DNA of 50,716 nt from an uncultured Elusimicrobia bacterium (GTDB lineage: Bacteria; Elusimicrobiota; Endomicrobiia; Endomicrobiales; Endomicrobiaceae): NCBI GenBank assembly GCA_937916125.1, contig CALGGE010000032.1, forward strand, positions 1-50,716, in the 5' to 3' direction. The position numbers and the translations under genes are program-made. The notes beneath the pieces are model-generated. The model did no database searches. It saw only the letters and a program-made list of their open reading frames with translations, and had not been told where the DNA came from. Numbering within the stretch: the first letter of the stretch is position 1; the number at the start of each line of letters is the position of its first letter. Shown in pieces: positions 15,213-23,421 of this stretch.

Positions 15213-16205
15213 TTACGGTACTTCCACCCCGTCAAAAATCTGTCTTATAATATCATCACTCGTAAGTTCCTGTGCATCGGCATCATAAGTGGTCAAAACT
15301 CTGTGCCTCAACACATCAAAGCCTATATCTTTTATGTCCTCGGGAGTAACAAAGCCTCTCCCTTTTAAGAAAGCAAGTGCTTTTCCCGCACGGATTAAAT
15401 TAATTGTTGCACGCGGAGAAGCTCCGAACGCTATTAAATTTTTTAAATTTCCGAGATTGTATTTCTCCGGAGTTCTTGTTGCAATTACTATATCGACTAT
15501 ATAATTTTTCACTTTTTCGTCAACATATATTTCATCTACGGCTTTTTTTGCTTCTTCCAAATCCTGCAAAGTAATAACGGAATTAACTTCTATCTTTTTT
15601 CTCGTTGCATATCTGTCAAGAATTGCTCTTTCTTCCTGTAATGTAGGATAATTTAATTTTAATTTTAACATAAATCTGTCAACTTGAGCTTCCGCCAAAG
15701 GATAAGTACCTTCCTGCTCGATAGGGTTTTGTGTTGCAAGTACCAAAAACGGATCCGGCAACGGATAAGTAGTTTCGCCTATTGTAACCTGTCTTTCCTG
15801 CATGGCTTCCAAAAAAGCACTCTGAACTTTTGCCGGTGCTCTGTTAATTTCATCGGCAAGAATGAAGTTAGAAAATACGGGACCTTTCTTTACGGTAAAG
15901 TCGCCCTGCTTGGAATCGTATATCAAAGTTCCCGTTAAGTCCGACGGCAACAAATCCGGCGTAAACTGAATTCTTTTAAAGTCTCCCGAAACTGCCTTTG
16001 CCATAGTGTTTACGGCCAAAGTTTTTGCAAGTCCAGGTACACCTTCTAAAAGAATATGTCCGTCGGAAAGCAACCCTACCAACATTCTTTCCAAAATATA
16101 GCTCTGTCCGACGATAACTTTCGATACTTCGCTCAATAAACCGACAATTGCCAAAGACTGTTGTTTTACTTTTTCATTTAATGCTTTGATATCGATACTA
16201 TCCAT
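15213..16205 (-). CDS. moxR: MoxR-type AAA+ ATPase
   Basis: MoxR ATPases act as chaperone-like machines with VWA partners. The 330-residue protein has Walker A GVPGLAKT (55-62), Walker B ILADEINRA (about 114-122), sensor 1 LATQNPIEQEGTYPL, the arginine-finger region EAQVDRFMLK, and the sensor 2 segment GASPRATINLI. The ATG follows GGAG. As first gene of the minus-strand unit moxR-DUF58-Sel1-BatD/DUF4381-batA-batB it supplies the motor of the cluster. No convincing promoter was found directly upstream, where repeat island 3 lies. Confidence 0.94.
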   Translation of the reverse strand: MDSIDIKALNEKVKQQSLAIVGLLSEVSKVIVGQSYILERMLVGLLSDGHILLEGVPGLAKTLAVNTMAKAVSGDFKRIQFTPDLLPSDLTGTLIYDSKQGDFTVKKGPVFSNFILADEINRAPAKVQSAFLEAMQERQVTIGETTYPLPDPFLVLATQNPIEQEGTYPLAEAQVDRFMLKLKLNYPTLQEERAILDRYATRKKIEVNSVITLQDLEEAKKAVDEIYVDEKVKNYIVDIVIATRTPEKYNLGNLKNLIAFGASPRATINLIRAGKALAFLKGRGFVTPEDIKDIGFDVLRHRVLTTYDADAQELTSDDIIRQIFDGVEVP

Positions 16206-16235
16206 TAAAAACTCCTTACTTCAAAAATTTTACTG

Positions 16236-16350
16236 TTGTCATACCGCACCTGATGCTATATCTCCTCGCTGCCATTGTAGTTTTATCTGTTATTCCCGAA
16301 ATTCGTAGTCGGGAATCCCGTCGTTGTAGTTGCCGTTCATTGTACATTGA
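16236..16350 (+). repeat. composite repeat island 3 with two REP-like hairpins
   Basis: A decayed ATACCGCACC...TATATC hairpin (16241-16262) relates to the one at 14048. ATTCCCGA/TCGGGAAT (16292-16316), followed by CCCGTCGTTGTAG and one heptamer, belongs to a second REP class. It fills the gap between moxR and the DUF1805 gene. Confidence 0.75.
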
Positions 16351-16359
16351 AAATGTTTG

Positions 16360-16650
16360 CTATGCAAAAATTTCCAATACTTTCATAACGTCCATATTCA
16401 TTGTAACGCCCATTTCCTGAGCGGCAGCCGTTAATGCAACTACTTTGGAATTGAGTATATCTTCAATGGTTTTTACGCCCGTAACAATGCAGGCGGCGTC
16501 ATTTCTTTTCTGTGCGGTATTGATGTTCAAATACCCGCACATAATATATCCTTTCTTTCCCGTGATAACAAGTAAATTGCTGTTGTCGCACAGCTCCAAT
16601 TCGATACCCTTAAATGTTTTACCGTTTACTTTAATTTCTTTTTCTGTCAT
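16360..16650 (-). CDS. DUF1805 (YunC-like) protein
   Basis: The 96-residue protein matches the DUF1805/YunC family in length and in its hallmark stretch GYIMCGYLNINTAQKRNDAAC, followed by IVTGVKTIEDILNSKVVALT. The family has a known fold but no established biochemical role. The start ATG follows a GAGG site. It is 30 bases downstream of the GH57 gene in the same direction and may be co-transcribed. No functional link to GH57 is known to me. Confidence 0.85.
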   Translation of the reverse strand: MTEKEIKVNGKTFKGIELELCDNSNLLVITGKKGYIMCGYLNINTAQKRNDAACIVTGVKTIEDILNSKVVALTAAAQEMGVTMNMDVMKVLEIFA

Positions 16651-16680
16651 ATTTCCTCTTTATAAAATTTGTTTCGCTAA

Positions 16681-18879
16681 TTAAACGCTCCACGACATAA
16701 TATTAAAATTTCTTGTCGGTTTCGGAATGATTACCGAAGACTGATACGGCCATCTTTCCACTTCCATATTGTCTTTATCAACACTGACGGTAAATTCTAT
16801 ATTATTATAACTTTCCGGCAATTTTAAAATTTTTAACGGAATTTTTATTTCTATTAAAGATTTAAACATTATATCTTCGGACGATAAATAAAATTTTTCT
16901 TTGGAATTTTCGTAAGCTATATAAAACTCAATAAGGTTGCTGTTCATATCAAATTTTGCCGAAATTTTATTTCTTACGGGTTCCATAAAATTTATGTTAA
17001 AATTGAATATTTCAATCTCTTTTGTCTTTTCCTGCATATTTAGTTTTAAAGCCAAATAAATGTTCTCCAAATCAAAACCGTAATTAAAAGACTTTATTAT
17101 TGTGGCAACCTGATGCATTGAACCGCCGCTGTGTCCCACTATGTAATAACCGGATTTTTTCCATTCGAAATAATTTGATATTTCTCCGTCGATAATAGGT
17201 GTTATTAACGATGTCGGCATAACGAAATTGTTTCCAGTTACGGTTTTGCCTTGTCCTTTTATGGCTTTGTATAAGTAGTCCGGAAATTTTTGATTTAACA
17301 GACTGTATATTGCCATTAAATGCTGTCTGAACAACAAATCAAACATTAAATCATTTCCCGAAGAATGGTCGTCGCCGTACCACCAGTTCCAATCCGAACC
17401 TTCCGCGGCATAAAGAACCTGCCAAACTTTTTTTTCAAGCTCGCTTCCGACAAATTCGGGATGTTGCTTTGTATATTCCGTCAAAAAGTCTCTTGTTTGT
17501 CCCAAATAATTCCAAGCCGTATTATCTTCGTTGTGTCCTATCCAAATACCGAAATTTCCGTTAATCCAAGAACCTGCTCTTAAATTATTTATTGTGTTTT
17601 TCGGAGGGAGTTTTTCCAAATAATCGCTGATTCTTACCGTTTCGATATCTTCGTCTTTTTCAAGAGCTTCGTAGAGCTTTGAAAGGAAATCTCTTCCGTC
17701 GTTAGGATAATATTCCCAACAATTTTCTCCGTCAAGAATTACGGAAACCAAAGGACTGTCATATTCGTCGCCGACATAGTTGCCGATATTTTTTATCTTT
17801 GATATGAAATCTTTCACCGCATCGTCCGGATTCCATTTTGAATATACAAAACCTATCGAATCGGAAAGTCCGTGATCCCTGAAAATCATACTTATCTGTT
17901 TTCCGTCGATGTTTACGTTGTACGGTCTGAACAAATATCTTCTGTTTTCAAAAACTTTGTTATAACTTGCAGAAAGAACGGCTTCGTCCGTGGCAAGCCA
18001 TTTTATTCCGTTATCCGAAACTATTTTTACAACTTCGTTACATAAGGAACCTTCCGACGGCCACATACCTTTCGGTTTTCTGCCGAAAAGCTGTTCGTAA
18101 TAATTTACGGCATTTTGTACATGCCAAACGGCATCTTCGGGATGAGAAAATCTTTTTTTCGGGAGTACTATATTCGGTGTTGCGTCCAATGCATTGTTTG
18201 TGTCGCACAAAAGAGGCATTATGGGGTGATAAAAAGGCGTTACGGAAACTTCTATCTGTCCTCTGTCCTGCAGTTCTTTGTGTTTTTCTACTATCATCCC
18301 GCAAATTTTTAATTGTTTTCCTATAAGTTTTTGTTTTTCTTCTTCGGTAAAATCTCTTCCCTTGATGTACAGGGAATCTATAAACTCGTCGTGCTTTCTC
18401 CAATAAGGGTCAAACCACGATAAATTAAACCAAACCTGAAGATCTCTTATATCTTCAGGTTTGAAATAGTTTAACATTCTTTTGATATCTTCACTGCTTG
18501 TTTGTTTCCCCCTTTTATCCAGTAACTGGCGATACCTGTTGTAAGGATACACCATTGTTTCCCAGTTTGCCATAAAAAAGTTCATTAAAATAAATATTTT
18601 TTCTTCTTCGTTCAATTCCAAGACGGGTTTTAAAGAAAGTTCAAGGAATTTATCTTTCGCAATTCCTTTGGCATATTCGTCAAGCTGAATTAACAGCGAC
18701 GGAACTAAATTGATATTTGATTTTATTCTCGGGTAATCGTCCAAAATTGCAACCATATCATAATAATCTTTTGTTGCATGCAAACGCACCCAGGGAAGTT
18801 CGTAAGTGTTGCTGAGAGGATCTTTATATATCGGTTGATGTTGATGCCACAAAAATGCCAAATATGTTTTCTTTGCCAT
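16681..18879 (-). CDS. glycoside hydrolase family 57 protein (alpha-amylase/4-alpha-glucanotransferase type)
   Basis: GH57 enzymes act on alpha-1,4/1,6-glucans such as glycogen. The 732-residue protein opens with AFLWHQHQP (His12-Gln-His14-Gln-Pro16), the first GH57 motif. Catalytic regions follow at GMWPSEGSLCNEVV (nucleophile Glu region) and VILDGENCWEYYPNDG (acid/base Asp region), with GSDWNWWYGDDHSS further on. The last 200 residues form a beta-rich domain (DUF1926-like position). There is no signal peptide, so it is cytoplasmic and probably acts on storage glycogen. The ATG follows GGAG. It precedes a DUF1805 gene and follows a TPR gene by 17 bases in one minus-strand run. Confidence 0.88.
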   Translation of the reverse strand: MAKKTYLAFLWHQHQPIYKDPLSNTYELPWVRLHATKDYYDMVAILDDYPRIKSNINLVPSLLIQLDEYAKGIAKDKFLELSLKPVLELNEEEKIFILMNFFMANWETMVYPYNRYRQLLDKRGKQTSSEDIKRMLNYFKPEDIRDLQVWFNLSWFDPYWRKHDEFIDSLYIKGRDFTEEEKQKLIGKQLKICGMIVEKHKELQDRGQIEVSVTPFYHPIMPLLCDTNNALDATPNIVLPKKRFSHPEDAVWHVQNAVNYYEQLFGRKPKGMWPSEGSLCNEVVKIVSDNGIKWLATDEAVLSASYNKVFENRRYLFRPYNVNIDGKQISMIFRDHGLSDSIGFVYSKWNPDDAVKDFISKIKNIGNYVGDEYDSPLVSVILDGENCWEYYPNDGRDFLSKLYEALEKDEDIETVRISDYLEKLPPKNTINNLRAGSWINGNFGIWIGHNEDNTAWNYLGQTRDFLTEYTKQHPEFVGSELEKKVWQVLYAAEGSDWNWWYGDDHSSGNDLMFDLLFRQHLMAIYSLLNQKFPDYLYKAIKGQGKTVTGNNFVMPTSLITPIIDGEISNYFEWKKSGYYIVGHSGGSMHQVATIIKSFNYGFDLENIYLALKLNMQEKTKEIEIFNFNINFMEPVRNKISAKFDMNSNLIEFYIAYENSKEKFYLSSEDIMFKSLIEIKIPLKILKLPESYNNIEFTVSVDKDNMEVERWPYQSSVIIPKPTRNFNIMSWSV

Positions 18880-18896
18880 AACTCAATGCTCCAAAA

Positions 18897-19451
18897 TTAT
18901 TTTTCTTTTGTTTCCGTTGTTTCGGTTCTTTCAAGCCTTTCCAAATTTTTTCCGACAGAAACTGCCAAATAGTTGTTGCCGTATTTTTCCAAAAATTCTT
19001 TTGATGCCGATACGGCTTTTGCTTTGTTGTTTGAATCTTCGTAGAGCGTAATTAAAAGCGGATATGCATTCGGACGGACTATTTCGGGCTTGGCATTTGC
19101 AATGAAATTTTTAAGTATTGCTTCCGCCTGATCATATTTTTTTTCATACATTAAGTTTGAAGCTTTCATTATCATGGCTCTGTAAGCAGATGGTGTGTTT
19201 GAATAGTTTTTCATTAGGTTGTCGATAATCAACATACCCTGCTCCATATTGCCCGTTGCAATAAGCTGTGATGCCGTATCGAGCTTGTCGGAAGCGTCGT
19301 TGTTTATTGATTGGATTCGCACATAAACAAAAAGAACAAAAAGTATCGCTGCCAAAATAAACCCGATTGTGGTAAAAATTTTAGTTTTGTTTTCTTTTAT
19401 GCTGTTTATAAATTCAGCAGTTTTTGATTTTTCCATTTTTACGGTTTCCAT
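18897..19451 (-). CDS. membrane-anchored TPR protein
   Basis: The 184-residue protein has a basic cytoplasmic start, one transmembrane helix at about residues 28-48 (FTTIGFILAAILFVLFVYV) and three or four TPR-like helix pairs. These include LDTASQLIATGNMEQGMLII, MLYEKKYDQAEAILKNFI-type and NAYPLLITLYEDSNNKAKAV repeats. It resembles YfgM/YbgF-like tetratricopeptide proteins that assist envelope complexes. Two in-frame ATGs (19451 and 19436) are possible; the first has a GAGG site. It lies ten bases after the PHP gene and 17 before the GH57 gene, in one operon. Confidence 0.75.
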   Translation of the reverse strand: METVKMEKSKTAEFINSIKENKTKIFTTIGFILAAILFVLFVYVRIQSINNDASDKLDTASQLIATGNMEQGMLIIDNLMKNYSNTPSAYRAMIMKASNLMYEKKYDQAEAILKNFIANAKPEIVRPNAYPLLITLYEDSNNKAKAVSASKEFLEKYGNNYLAVSVGKNLERLERTETTETKEK

Positions 19452-19460
19452 AAATATCCT

Positions 19461-20108
19461 CTACTTTTTTGAGGCAGCTATCTCATAAGAGTTTTGCTGC
19501 ATTATTTTAAAATATTCATAATTCAACCCTGACATTTCGAGAGTTGCTTTTATTTTTTCTTCGTCCATAAGGTTTTCCGGTTCGTGAGAATCCGTATTCA
19601 ATACCAGTTTCGTTCCGCATTCAAGTGCTAAAGACGCCACTTCTTTATTGGTGGCATTATGTCCGTGTCTGGTTGTAATCTCCAAACAAACGTTATTTTC
19701 TTTTGCAAGTAATACATCTTCTTCGGTAATATGTCCGGGATGTGCAAGAATGTCTATTCCGGCCTGTACCGCGTAGTGATTTGTTTCCGGAGGGACTGTT
19801 TCGGCAACGGTTTCACCGTGTACAACTATTATCTTTGCTCCGCATTCTCTGCATTTTGTCGTCATATCTTTTATCAGTTTGGGCGGGACATAAGTTATCT
19901 CAACTCCGGGAAGAACCGTTATTTCGTACTGTTCGGTAAGTATTTGTGCCACTTTTATAATTCTCGGTATAATATAGTCGTAAGTTGAATAATCCGCGTG
20001 GTCGGTTATGGCAATAGTTGTATATCCTTTAACTTTTGCTCTATATACCAACTCGCTGGGTAGCAATACTCCGTCCGAAAATAGTGTATGTGTATGTAAA
20101 TCTATCAT
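19461..20108 (-). CDS. PHP-domain phosphoesterase (histidinol-phosphatase-like)
   Basis: PHP proteins hydrolyse phosphoesters with a trinuclear metal site. The protein starts MIDLHTHTLFSDG, the first PHP motif, followed by ITDHADYS, LPGVEITY, VHGE, DILAHPGHI, CLEITTRHG and LNTDSHEPEN, giving the full set of His/Asp/Glu ligands. At 215 residues it is shorter than HisK and lacks a polymerase context, so the substrate is open. ATG at 20108 is preferred over TTG at 20114, because an extended -10 (TGCTATAAT) lies eight bases upstream and no ribosome site is seen, which suggests a leaderless mRNA. Confidence 0.85.
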   Translation of the reverse strand: MIDLHTHTLFSDGVLLPSELVYRAKVKGYTTIAITDHADYSTYDYIIPRIIKVAQILTEQYEITVLPGVEITYVPPKLIKDMTTKCRECGAKIIVVHGETVAETVPPETNHYAVQAGIDILAHPGHITEEDVLLAKENNVCLEITTRHGHNATNKEVASLALECGTKLVLNTDSHEPENLMDEEKIKATLEMSGLNYEYFKIMQQNSYEIAASKK

Positions 20109-20116
20109 AATCAAAT

Positions 20117-20125
20117 ATTATAGCA
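20117..20125 (-). promoter_or_regulatory. extended -10 box for the PHP gene, leaderless arrangement
   Basis: On the minus strand TGCTATAAT ends eight bases before the ATG at 20108. No good -35 is seen, as expected for an extended -10. There is no Shine-Dalgarno between box and start. Confidence 0.55.
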
Positions 20126-20133
20126 ATTTTTTT

Positions 20134-20880
20134 TTATTTTTTGATAGCGGTTCCCGTCAATTTCTTTATACCTTTGGCACCGTCAATTATAAGCACTTCC
20201 TTAACGCCTTTTTCAACGGCCTGTTTGCAGCTTTTAATTTTCGGTATCATTCCGCCGGTAATAACGCCCGTTTTAATCAAATTATCTGCCGAATTTATTT
20301 TTATCTCTTTAATTGTCTTTTTGTTTTCGTCGAGAACGCCGGCAACATCAGTTAAGAAAATTAATTTGTCCGCTTTAAAAGCTATTGCGATATTTGTGGC
20401 AAGCGTATCGGCGTTTACATTTACGGCGTGAGCGGTTTTATCCATGCCCACCGAAGATATTACGGGGAAGAAGCCTTCTTTAATTAAACTCTTTATAAGA
20501 GAAATATTTATTTTAACGGGCTCTCCTACGAAACCAAGCTCTTTTTTTACTTTGCATACTGCAATTGCACCGTCTCTTGCAGAAATACCGACGGCTTTAA
20601 CTTTGTTTTTTATCAGTTCCGCCGTAAGCATTTTGTTTACTTTTCCGCTAAGTGCCATTTCAACGGCTTCAAGAGTTTGTTCGTCGGTATAGCGAAGTCC
20701 GTTGACAAATTTTGATTCTATATTAAGTCTTCCCAAAAGATTGTTTATTTCCGGTCCGCCGCCGTGGATAAGAATAATATTTTGTTTTTTTGAAATTTGC
20801 GATAAGTCTTTTAAAAATTTCTTTTGAGCGTCTTTGTTCTTTGTTAAACTTCCGCCGAATTTTATTACTATTGTTTTCAT
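20134..20880 (-). CDS. argB: acetylglutamate kinase
   Basis: ArgB phosphorylates N-acetylglutamate in arginine synthesis. The amino acid kinase fold is clear: VIKFGGSLTKNK at the start, ILIHGGGPEINNLL, FVNGLRYTDEQTLEAVEMAL (substrate loop), NVNADTLATNIAIAF, LTDVAGVLD and GVITGGMIPKIKSC. The 248-residue length suits a feedback-insensitive ArgB without the N-terminal arginine-sensing helix. The ATG at 20880 follows GGAG; the frame is open further upstream but across the promoter. It stands alone here, with no other arg genes in the window. Confidence 0.92.
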   Translation of the reverse strand: MKTIVIKFGGSLTKNKDAQKKFLKDLSQISKKQNIILIHGGGPEINNLLGRLNIESKFVNGLRYTDEQTLEAVEMALSGKVNKMLTAELIKNKVKAVGISARDGAIAVCKVKKELGFVGEPVKINISLIKSLIKEGFFPVISSVGMDKTAHAVNVNADTLATNIAIAFKADKLIFLTDVAGVLDENKKTIKEIKINSADNLIKTGVITGGMIPKIKSCKQAVEKGVKEVLIIDGAKGIKKLTGTAIKK

Positions 20881-20908
20881 AATACTCCTCTGTTTCCTTA
20901 GAGTAAAT

Positions 20909-20937
20909 ATTCTATAATAATTGGAAACAAAATGCAA
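20909..20937 (-). promoter_or_regulatory. argB promoter
   Basis: On the minus strand TTGCAT, a 17-base spacer and TAGAAT give a good sigma-70-type promoter. Predicted transcription start is near 20902, leaving a 22-base leader with a GGAG ribosome site. Confidence 0.6.
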
Positions 20938-21029
20938 AGAAAATTTCTTATTATTTGCTTATCTGAAACCCCGTCGTTATGCATATATACTTTCATTACT
21001 CAAATTTGTTTTACAAATTTCCAACTTTT

Positions 21030-21181
21030 CAACCGCCGTTGCCGTTGTAGTTGTAACTATTCAACTCTTCAATTGTCGTTCTGTCATGCTGAGCTTGTCG
21101 AAGCATCTCGTCGTTGCCGTTAAACTCTTCAACTCTTCAACTTCCGTTGTCGTTCTCGTCGTTCATTATACATTGTACATT
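21030..21181 (+). repeat. composite repeat island 4 with REP-like hairpin
   Basis: The island holds CCGTTGCCGTTGTAG units, TTCAACTN octamers, an exact second copy (21074-21114) of the 41-base REP block found at 9920-9960, more octamers, and a TACATTN array (21165-21181). The array runs into the 3' end of mnmA. Confidence 0.85.
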
Positions 21182-22218
21182 GCCTTTATAATTCCGCCGC
21201 CGATAACATAATCTCCTTCGTAAAATACTGCGGACTGTCCCGGTGTTACGGATGCTTGCGGCTCATCAAACAAAACTATATCCCCCGATACGGTAGCAAC
21301 AGCCGGAGTATGCATTCTCCTTATTTTTACTTTTGCTTTGAAATCGTTATTTTTTTTGTTGTCCGAAACAAAAGTTATATCTTTTAATTTTGCCACTCTT
21401 GAAAAAACTTCTTTTTTTGTCCCTATAACCAAAGTGTTTGTTGCTTTGTCCATTCTTAAAACATATACGGGTTCCGGCGTTGTTATGCCGAGCCCGCTCC
21501 TTTGCCCTATGGTGTAATAAATAAGCCCCTTATGTTTCCCCAACACTTTACCGTCTGTATTTACTATCCGACCGGGAATAACTTTTTTGTTAAAATCTTT
21601 AATGTTTTTTTGTAAAAAATCATGATACGTTGTCTCTATAAAACATATCTCCTGACTGTCGGGCTTATGTGCTACGGGAAGTCCCGCATCAGCCGATATT
21701 TTACGAATTTCTTCTTTTGTTAAATCTGCCAAAGGAAACATTATTTTTGCAAGTTCTTTCTGCGTAAGTTTATACAAAAAATAAGTTTGATCTTTGGATT
21801 TATCTTTTCCGAGTTTAAGTTTATATTCTCCGTCGATATTTTCTATTTTTGCATAGTGTCCCGTAGCAAGATAATCAAAACCCAGTTTTTGCATATGGTC
21901 CAAAAGAAGACCGAATTTTATTTTCTTGTTGCACAGTATGCACGGATTAGGTGTTGTTGCCGACAAATAAGAAGAGATGAAGTTTTCTATAATCTCATCT
22001 TTAAATTCCTGCCGTAAGTCCAATACGTAATGTTTAATACCTAAAAAATCACAGACTTTTTTTGAATCTTCTATCGCCTGCAAAGATACGGAAGTTTTTG
22101 TACAGGAATTGTAAAGTTTCAGAGTAAGAGCTGCAACTTCGTATCCCTGTTGCTTTAATAAATATGCGGTAGTAGACGAATCCACCCCGCCGGATAATGC
22201 TACCAACACTTTTTCCAT
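21166..22218 (-). CDS. mnmA: tRNA-specific 2-thiouridylase MnmA
   Basis: MnmA makes 2-thiouridine at position 34 of tRNA Glu, Gln and Lys. The ATP-binding PP-loop VALSGGVDSSTTAYLL opens the protein. Catalytic cysteines lie in PNPCILCNKKIKFG and in DSQEICFIE, and GQRSGLGI is also present. The ATG at 22218 is chosen over an upstream in-frame start because TATAAT lies seven bases before it with TTGCCG 17 bases further. The mRNA is then leaderless and no ribosome site is seen. The last residues (MYNV) and the stop are read from the TACATTN repeat array of island 4, so the repeat has replaced or extended the natural C terminus. About 350 residues is normal. Confidence 0.93.
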   Translation of the reverse strand: MEKVLVALSGGVDSSTTAYLLKQQGYEVAALTLKLYNSCTKTSVSLQAIEDSKKVCDFLGIKHYVLDLRQEFKDEIIENFISSYLSATTPNPCILCNKKIKFGLLLDHMQKLGFDYLATGHYAKIENIDGEYKLKLGKDKSKDQTYFLYKLTQKELAKIMFPLADLTKEEIRKISADAGLPVAHKPDSQEICFIETTYHDFLQKNIKDFNKKVIPGRIVNTDGKVLGKHKGLIYYTIGQRSGLGITTPEPVYVLRMDKATNTLVIGTKKEVFSRVAKLKDITFVSDNKKNNDFKAKVKIRRMHTPAVATVSGDIVLFDEPQASVTPGQSAVFYEGDYVIGGGIIKAMYNV

Positions 22219-22225
22219 TTGCAAA

Positions 22226-22254
22226 ATTATACAAAAAAAATCTTTAAACGGCAA
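22226..22254 (-). promoter_or_regulatory. mnmA promoter, leaderless arrangement
   Basis: On the minus strand TTGCCG, a 17-base spacer and TATAAT are followed by only seven bases before the ATG at 22218. Transcription would start at the A of the start codon. Confidence 0.7.
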
Positions 22255-22370
22255 TTTTTTTGGTACTTGCACTAAAAAATAAGCTTTATTTTTATGAATT
22301 TGGTGAAAATTTATTTAAAAAACATCGGAATTCCGTAATGTTTTAAGGAGATTTCTCAGATAACGAATAA

Positions 22371-22410
22371 AAGCGGGGTTGTAGCTATGATGCACCCCGC
22401 TGTTTTTTTT
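22371..22410. terminator. strong hairpin terminator between pilin B and mnmA
   Basis: AGCGGGGT pairs with ACCCCGCT over a 14-base loop. On the + strand it is followed by eight T, and on the minus strand by TTTTATT. It can end pilin B transcription (minus), but the better T run faces the + direction, where no upstream gene is visible. Confidence 0.8.
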
Positions 22411-22447
22411 GTGAAAAAGTTTTAATTTGAAATTTATTAAAAATATT

Positions 22448-22891
22448 TTATAATTCTAAAAATCTTACAGCATCCGGAACTGTTAAATCATAGTATAAAG
22501 CTAAAAGAGATTTATCTCCAGTTCTTAACTCAGTAGGTATTTTTACTCTTGGATGAGTAAACAATTTTGAATCCGAAGTAAGACCTATCCAATTAACATT
22601 GAAATCTCTAAAATATCTGTTACCTCTTGCATCTATTCCAAGAACTACTTCGTTTTGTGTGTAGTTTGCCTCTCTACAACCGGCATGATCATCCATAAGA
22701 AAATTGCCGTACTCACTATAATAATTTTTTTGAGCAGAAAGAATTTGTCCCAACAAAGCATACCCTTCTGCCATTTTGGCTTTTCTCGTATAACCTTGAT
22801 AAATAGGCACGGAAATTACCGACAGAATTATTACTATGGCTATAGTAATAACCAACTCCACTAATGTAAAACCTTTTAATTTTCTTTTCAT
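22448..22891 (-). CDS. type IV pilin / pseudopilin-like protein (cassette B)
   Basis: The product shares its first 13 residues and most of its N-terminal helix with the pilin at 8800-9270: MKRKLKGFTLVEL, cleavage at G7-F8, Glu at +5, then KAKMAEGYALLGQILSAQKNYYSEYGNFL. Both also share VLGIDARGN/ILGIDARGN and a YF motif in the middle. The C-terminal half has diverged. The ATG follows GGAG. It is followed by a strong terminator and is divergent from an XRE gene, with a 530-base region between that holds repeat island 5 and element B. The two pilins and their regulators look like products of one duplicated cassette. Confidence 0.9.
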   Translation of the reverse strand: MKRKLKGFTLVELVITIAIVIILSVISVPIYQGYTRKAKMAEGYALLGQILSAQKNYYSEYGNFLMDDHAGCREANYTQNEVVLGIDARGNRYFRDFNVNWIGLTSDSKLFTHPRVKIPTELRTGDKSLLALYYDLTVPDAVRFLEL

Positions 22892-22920
22892 AATTTTTCT
22901 CCTTGTTTTAGTTTATTGCC

Positions 22921-23180
22921 TTCCGTCTGCCATTCCCGAGAGTTTCTGTCGGGAATCTCGTCGTTGTCGTTGCCGTTGGTAGTTGCAACTTTTCAACTAT
23001 TCAACTATTCAACTGTCGTTGTAGTCATTGCCGTTCATTGTACATTGTACATCATACATTGTACATTGCCGTTTTCAACTATTCAACCTTTCAACTTTTC
23101 AACTGTCGTTGCCGTTCATTGTACATCATACATTGTACATTGCCGTTTTCAACTCTTCAACCAAATTTACTTCGCAAATT
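22921..23180 (+). repeat. composite repeat island 5 between pilin B and element B
   Basis: A REP-like hairpin ATTCCCGA...TCGGGAATC (22932-22957) is followed by GTCGTTGCCGTTG units, TTCAACTN octamers, TACATTN heptamers, octamers again, a second heptamer block and the small hairpin AAATTTACTTCGCAAATTT (23163-23181). The order octamer then heptamer is used twice, as if the island itself was duplicated. It separates pilin B from the element that abuts pilin A in the first cassette. Confidence 0.85.
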
Positions 23181-23208
23181 TGTTGTTGCTTTCTACAAAT
23201 TTTTTTGA

Positions 23209-23295
23209 TATAATCAGCCGAGAAGCAAGATATGTAATTATGCTATGTGTGCCTTTTGTCGAGTAAATGCTATGATTTAGCTCGCTCGGCTTTAG
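23209..23295 (+). ncRNA. candidate structured element B between pilin and XRE gene
   Basis: TATAAT at 23209-23214 is followed after one base by AGCCGAG (23216-23222), which is complementary to CTCGGCT at 23285-23291. GCTATG occurs at 23242-23247 and 23269-23274; the second is the loop of GAG-T-AAAT-GCTATG-ATTT-AG-CTC. A TTGCTT lies 17 bases before the TATAAT. The order and spacing match element A while the sequence between has diverged, which suggests conserved structure. Direction and function are not known. Confidence 0.5.
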
Positions 23296-23327
23296 AATTT
23301 TAAGGCATATTAAAGATATTTAAAATA

Positions 23328-23366
23328 TTAGTCAATGTGCTATAAATTTAGTCTATTTGCTAAAAT
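23328..23366. promoter_or_regulatory. 20-base-period direct repeat, probable XRE operator B
   Basis: TTAGTCAATGTGCTATAAA (23328-23346) and TTAGTCTATTTGCTAAAAT (23348-23366) are imperfect direct repeats one period apart, 56 bases before the regulator ATG. Each could bind one XRE dimer on the same DNA face every two helix turns. Confidence 0.45.
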
Positions 23367-23421
23367 TATAGATTATTTTTAGCTTTTTGTCAATATTTTT
23401 TCTGAAAAAGGAGATTTTTTT

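Noticed and set aside
16236..16350. moxR promoter
   Set aside because: No acceptable -35/-10 pair on the minus strand was found in this repeat-filled gap.
22916..23266. Open frame through island 5
   Set aside because: Same as above: it reads the heptamer and octamer arrays and ends inside element B.
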